Shown here: positions 60,156 through 64,000 of the stretch, in pieces | Numbering within the stretch: position 1 is the stretch's first letter | Layout: each line of letters starts with the position of its first letter | Source: Comamonas testosteroni TK102 | Lineage (GTDB): Bacteria; Pseudomonadota; Gammaproteobacteria; Burkholderiales; Burkholderiaceae_C | Direction: 5' to 3' | Length of the DNA stretch: 64,000 nucleotides | Assembly: GCF_000739375.1 (NCBI RefSeq) | Contig: NZ_CP006704.1 | Location: 4,340,001-4,404,000, forward strand | Translations under genes and position numbers: made by a program | The notes under the pieces: model-generated | What the model was told of the DNA's origin: nothing | The model's database searches: none | What the model saw: the letters and a program-made list of their open reading frames with translations, nothing else

Positions 60156-60616
60156 ACTGCCTTGTGCAGTGCGAATAGCAAGCCAGGGCTGCGCCGCCTG
60201 AAAACTCCGCCGCTGAAATCAATGCGCCAAAAATACCAAATCAATGAATAAGTCACATATTTAAAACATAAATTACAAAATAAAACATTGAAATGTTCAT
60301 CGAATTATTTTGCTATCAACTTAAAAGCATCAATCCTTTTTCAGTCATGCTTTTCATTCAATTTTCAACAAAAAACATCCTGCATCACCCAGGACTTATC
60401 GGTTATTAACAAAACACCTGGATGCAGCCTATTGCGCTATTGGCATTTGTGCTGAGTCAATAACTGGTTACCACGCCATGTTTCGGGTTGGACAGTCTCG
60501 TTGGGCCATGGTCAATAGAGCTCGCGGACAAGGCTACACTGCGCCGCGCCTTATCGGCTTTACGCCTGTTTCACTACCTAAAAACAGGTAGTTTCTTTGA
60601 CCCGTAGCAGCGCAGC
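60156..60616 (+). promoter_or_regulatory. AT-rich upstream region of the metalloprotease gene
   Basis: 461 bases with no gene. The part 60220-60420 is far more AT-rich than its surroundings. AACATTGAAATGTT (60284-60297) is a 14-base palindrome, and ACTACCT (60573-60579) with AGGTAGT (60586-60592) forms a hairpin 25 bases before ATG 60617. These may be operators of a silenced or inducible gene. Confidence 0.45.
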
Positions 60617-63481
60617 ATGACTGCGAGTTACGGCGCCCTGACTTCCAAACTCATGTTTCCACGCTGGACTCTGACTCTCCTGGCAAGCCTTGCCCTGACC
60701 GCCTGCGGCGGCGGTGGCTCTGGCGACTCCTCCCCCTCCACGCCTCCTGGCACCGAAACCCCTGTGCAGCCCGGCACTCCCGGCGTCACGCCTCCCGAGG
60801 TCGCACCTCCGGAAGTGGATCCGCCTGCGGTGCTGCCGCCGGTCACCGAGCCGCCGACCAGCAGCCGCATAGAACAGGCCTTGCTTGCCGGCAACAGCCG
60901 CCTGCTGCAGGCCGAAGACCAGACGGAGCTGCTGCAATCGGCCACGCAGTTGATCCAGCAAACCCGGCTGCAGCAGCAAAGACTGCTCGCCCAGTTGCTG
61001 GATGACAGCACTGCCGCGGCCCTGGACTTCGGCAACAACAGCCAGCGCGTCAGCCCCTTGCTGTCGACCAGCGCCAGCCCGCTGCTGGTGGCCAACAACG
61101 GCAATGTGCTGGCCAGCATGGCAACGTCCCAGAATGGCCGCGCCCTGGCCTATGGCAAAGACCTGATGGGACAGCTCGCCACGGCCTCGGGCGCCAATCA
61201 GGCGCAGTTGCCCCTGTTCAAGCGCAGCTTCACCTGGCTTGCCACCGGCAAGGCGCAAGGTCCGCTGCCGGCCACGCTGCGCATGGCCGCGCAGAATTAC
61301 AGCCAGGCCTCGGTCACGAATCTGGTCGCCCGCCTGAGTAGCAAGGCCGAGATGGTGAGCTGCGCCATCACCGACCCCGCCAACAACTGCTGGGAAAGCA
61401 TCGATGTCTTTGTCTTCGGCCAGGACACGCCGTTCTCGGCATCGCTGAGCAACCAGGTCAGCCGCTACCTGCAGGCCGGCAAGGGCGTGATCTATCTGCA
61501 CAGCAACTGGGGGGACTCGGCCGGCGGCCGACAGGTGCTTCAGGCCATGGGCATGGAGCTGGGCGGCTACGCCGGCAATTACTGGGCGCCCGCCGACGGC
61601 TACCAGATCGGCGGCAGGACCGCTGCCCAGCAGCGCCAGGCGGCCGACAGACTGGGGGCGCATGAGTCCGCGCTCGCAGCGCTGAAAAACGGCAGCAGTG
61701 CCGACTTCTCCGCAGACACCAGCCTGATCGGCGCTCTCGACGGCATCCGCAACGATCTGCTCGGCCAGGAAGGCCAGGGCATCAACCTGTTTGCCGACAA
61801 CTACTATCTCAAGCCCTATATGGCGGCGCATCGCCGCCTGGTGCTCTGGGCCGATCTGGCACGCCAGCAGGTGGACTATGCGCAGGTGCGGCGCTCCGAT
61901 GCCAGCACCTTTTTCCGCACCATGGCGGCCGACACGCTGAGCTATGCCGTGCGCGAGCATGAAAGCACGCCGCTGAATTTTGCCGACTGGATGCCAAAGG
62001 CCTCGGCCAGCCTGGCCACCAGCGACAGCTGGGAAACCATCGAGGTCACCATTGCCCAGACCGATGGCCGCACGGCCATCGGCCGCGGCGCCGTGCCGGG
62101 CAAGACCGTGCAGGTGCAGATCGTGGATGCCGCGGATGCGGCACTGGCGCTGCGGGTGGGCAATATCCGCACGCGCGGCAATCCTCTGGCGCAGGAAAAC
62201 TACACCCGACCACGCTTTCCGGATGGGCACCAGGCCCGCCTGAGCCCGGGCCAGACGCTGAGCTACAGCACGGCCTGGGGCGGTCCGCTGTTTCTCAACT
62301 ACTCGGGAGCCAAGGCCGGCAGCGTGGTCAAGCTGCGCGTGCGCGGCAGCGTCAAATACGCGCATTTCGACTTCACGCGCAATCCCGGCGCACAGGAGAT
62401 CGACGAGGCCGTGCAGGCACTGCAACGCGGCGACTTTGGCTGGCAGACCTCCAAGATGGTGGGGGGCGAGGTACAGCAGACCATTGGCTACGCCCGAAGC
62501 GCCATCGGCAGCCACCATCCGCGCACCTATGTCGTGGAGCGCCTCAAGGGCATGATCTTCGACAGCAACCACCTGGCCAACGGCTACAACAATATGAGTG
62601 CCAGCGCCAATGTGAACAACGTCTGCGCCACGCTGGGCTGGGATTGCCGCGGCAGCATCCAGCGCGCCCCCGGCGTGCAGCATTTTGTCGGCTGGCTGGC
62701 GGCCTGCGGCTTTCTGTGCTCGGGCAATCCTTCGGACGGCGCCGCCGGCCTTGCCCCCGGATGGGGCTGGTGGCATGAGCTGGGCCACAACACCGTGATG
62801 CGCCATATGACACTGCTGACCACCGACGGCGGCGGCTGCCCTGTGGAATGCGACAACAACATCCTGGCCAATGCCAGTGCCCTGCGCCAGTACGCCATCA
62901 CCAACGGTGCCGAGAACAACAGCGGCGAGCGCATCGACCATAAGAAGCTCTACCTGGACATCCAGGCGGCACGCGCCACGGGCAAGACCGGCGATGCTCT
63001 GCAAGCCGATATGTTCCAGCGCTTCTGGACCAAGGCCAACAAGTCCGACAACGCCATGCGTGCCGTGCACTTCCAGCTGGCCTTCATCTACACCCGGGAA
63101 CGCCTGGGCCAGGCCCAGCCTCAGCCTGCGGATGTGATCGACTTCCTGGGCCTGCTGGGTCGCGGCGAGCGCCTGATCTATGACAATGCCTACTGGAGCG
63201 CCAACAAGAACGCACTGGGCATGAAAGACTATGCCAGCCGGGACATCAGCAACCATGAGCTGCTGTATGTGCTGTCCAGCCGCATCATCGGCCGCGACAT
63301 GCGCCAGGTCTTTGCCCATTACGGCATTCCTCTGAGTCCGGTCGCTCTGAGTTCGATCGCCGCTCATGGCATGCCCCTGCTCGCTCCCGAGTTCTACGCC
63401 ATGGTGCCCGGCAAGGGCAACCAGCTGGAGCTGGGCCGCTGGGTGGATCTGACGGGGGGCGTTCCCAGCTACCCTTTCTAA
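60617..63481 (+). CDS. ImpA/IMPa-like M60-type zinc metalloprotease lipoprotein
   Basis: A 954-residue exported lipoprotein: signal LTLLASLALTAC with acylated Cys30, then a Gly/Ser and Pro-rich linker (about 31-80), a helical N-terminal region and a C-terminal catalytic domain. The zinc motif is HELGH (His720, Glu721, His724) in GWGWWHELGHNTVMRH, with PVECDNNILANASALRQYAI after it. This fits the Pseudomonas IMPa/enhancin-related group, which cuts next to O-glycans on mucin-like glycoproteins. Start could also be ATG 60653 (lipobox Cys18); neither has a good ribosome site. It stands alone after an AT-rich region, suggesting separate control or acquisition. Confidence 0.88.
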   Translation: MTASYGALTSKLMFPRWTLTLLASLALTACGGGGSGDSSPSTPPGTETPVQPGTPGVTPPEVAPPEVDPPAVLPPVTEPPTSSRIEQALLAGNSRLLQAEDQTELLQSATQLIQQTRLQQQRLLAQLLDDSTAAALDFGNNSQRVSPLLSTSASPLLVANNGNVLASMATSQNGRALAYGKDLMGQLATASGANQAQLPLFKRSFTWLATGKAQGPLPATLRMAAQNYSQASVTNLVARLSSKAEMVSCAITDPANNCWESIDVFVFGQDTPFSASLSNQVSRYLQAGKGVIYLHSNWGDSAGGRQVLQAMGMELGGYAGNYWAPADGYQIGGRTAAQQRQAADRLGAHESALAALKNGSSADFSADTSLIGALDGIRNDLLGQEGQGINLFADNYYLKPYMAAHRRLVLWADLARQQVDYAQVRRSDASTFFRTMAADTLSYAVREHESTPLNFADWMPKASASLATSDSWETIEVTIAQTDGRTAIGRGAVPGKTVQVQIVDAADAALALRVGNIRTRGNPLAQENYTRPRFPDGHQARLSPGQTLSYSTAWGGPLFLNYSGAKAGSVVKLRVRGSVKYAHFDFTRNPGAQEIDEAVQALQRGDFGWQTSKMVGGEVQQTIGYARSAIGSHHPRTYVVERLKGMIFDSNHLANGYNNMSASANVNNVCATLGWDCRGSIQRAPGVQHFVGWLAACGFLCSGNPSDGAAGLAPGWGWWHELGHNTVMRHMTLLTTDGGGCPVECDNNILANASALRQYAITNGAENNSGERIDHKKLYLDIQAARATGKTGDALQADMFQRFWTKANKSDNAMRAVHFQLAFIYTRERLGQAQPQPADVIDFLGLLGRGERLIYDNAYWSANKNALGMKDYASRDISNHELLYVLSSRIIGRDMRQVFAHYGIPLSPVALSSIAAHGMPLLAPEFYAMVPGKGNQLELGRWVDLTGGVPSYPF

Positions 63482-63514
63482 GCCAAACGCCGCAGACCCT
63501 GCGGCATCGCCCAG

Positions 63515-63546
63515 CAAAAAAGGCAGGCCCAAGTGCTTGCCTTTTT
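63515..63546 (+). terminator. Terminator of the metalloprotease gene
   Basis: AAAAAGGCA and TGCCTTTTT arms enclose a GC-containing loop; T-run on the plus strand. A small CCGCAG/CTGCGG hairpin lies just before it. Confidence 0.75.
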
Positions 63547-63654
63547 CATTTCGATAGCCAGTTGGCGCAGACTGGTGCCCGTCGCCTGTCAATCTGCGCT
63601 TCCGCGACCGGAAGAGGATTGCGCGCCGGACTCGATAAATTCGCCTGAGCCAAG

Positions 63655-64000
63655 ATGCAACTGATCGATCAATACCTTCCCACCTTCCAGTTCCAGGAGC
63701 GCCATACCCTCATCTCGGACCTGCCACCCAAAATATTGCTGGATGCGGTCATGCTCCCCGGCACCACGCAAGACCCATGGGCCAAGGGCTTTATCCGGCT
63801 GCGCGAGCTGCCCGATCGTATGCTTGGCAGGCTGGGGGCAGAAAGCGGACTGAGCCAGCGCCCGGCTTTCGGCCTCGACGACTTCATGCCCCTGGGTCGC
63901 GACGCGGATCGAGAGCTGGCCTTCGGTCTCCTGGGACGGTTCTGGCAGTGCGACTACGGCCTGGTCCGACTGCAGGAACCTGAAGCGCAGTTTGCCCGCT
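63655..64000 (+). CDS. Conserved hypothetical protein (N-terminal part, runs off the window)
   Basis: An open frame from ATG 63655 continues past the right edge without a stop (115 codons visible). It begins MQLIDQYLPTFQFQERHTLI and includes RPAFGLDDFMPLGRDADREL followed by AFGLLGRFWQCDYGL. I know similar wording from small conserved proteobacterial proteins of unknown function with a START-like or DUF2867-like fold, but the assignment is tentative. Length and context on the right are unknown. Confidence 0.7.
   Translation, partial: MQLIDQYLPTFQFQERHTLISDLPPKILLDAVMLPGTTQDPWAKGFIRLRELPDRMLGRLGAESGLSQRPAFGLDDFMPLGRDADRELAFGLLGRFWQCDYGLVRLQEPEAQFAR

Noticed and set aside
60578..63592. 1004-codon open frame on the minus strand
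   Set aside because: It is the antisense shadow of the metalloprotease gene in GC-rich DNA; the product is rich in Gln, His, Gly and Ala with no family features.
1..64000. CRISPR arrays, tRNA, rRNA and prophage genes
   Set aside because: No regularly spaced repeats, no cloverleaf-like sequences noticed in gaps, and no phage or integrase genes were found by reading; a dedicated tRNA scan was not possible.

Overview
The window looks like chromosomal DNA of a Comamonadaceae beta-proteobacterium, probably Comamonas or a near relative. The support is high GC coding sequence, many orphan periplasmic binding proteins including three of the Bug/TctC type, a Burkholderiales-type porin, a ybiB-cobA pair, and intergenic repeats of a style I associate with this family. 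The genus is an inference. I saw no rRNA, tRNA, CRISPR array, prophage or intact insertion sequence.

Layout. 1-3026: the end of a TRAP-transporter binding protein, then the Entner-Doudoroff pair edd-eda. 3099-9575 (minus): cydDCABX, encoding cytochrome bd oxidase and its exporter/maturase, with a perfect FNR/ANR half-site pair upstream. 9818-16306 (minus): nitronate monooxygenase, an ABC binding protein, etfBA, a crotonase-fold protein and a histone-deacetylase-like hydrolase. 16343-21699 (plus): a MoxR ATPase, a DUF58 protein, a TgpA-type transglutaminase (frameshifted at a C9 tract) and the lytic transglycosylase MltB. 21768-27002: a binding protein, a small heat-shock protein with a heat-shock-like promoter and its ribosome site in a hairpin loop, wrbA, tsaD, a CBS protein and a DUF937 protein. 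27137-31095 (minus): porin, Bug receptor, EthD-like protein and zinc alcohol dehydrogenase, divergent from a LysR regulator. 32233-37136: ybiB-cobA, a thioesterase, a YhiN-type flavoprotein and a BMP lipoprotein. 37615-38456: rpsU and a yqeY/GatB-like gene. 38564-40716: LysR divergent from tartrate/D-malate dehydrogenase.

41387-50731 is the most interesting accessory block: a LysR gene divergent from Bug receptor, galactarate/altronate dehydratase, aldehyde dehydrogenase, second Bug receptor, a sialidase-like propeller protein without a signal peptide, a D-2-hydroxyacid dehydrogenase and an HpaI/GarL aldolase. It reads as a self-contained sugar-acid catabolic operon. 50879-60102 holds a PAS-PAS-GAF-GGDEF-EAL protein, an EamA exporter, a membrane protein divergent from a MarR-like regulator, pmbA/tldE, yjgA/darP, a mogA-like gene and another ABC binding protein. 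60617-63481 encodes a large lipoprotein with an HExxH zinc motif, related to ImpA/IMPa O-glycoprotein peptidases. The window ends inside a conserved hypothetical gene.

How it fits together: low-oxygen respiration (cyd), electron input from acyl-CoA oxidation (etf), sugar-acid use (edd-eda and the 41-51 kb block) and solute capture by many binding proteins point to a versatile aerobe living on organic acids.
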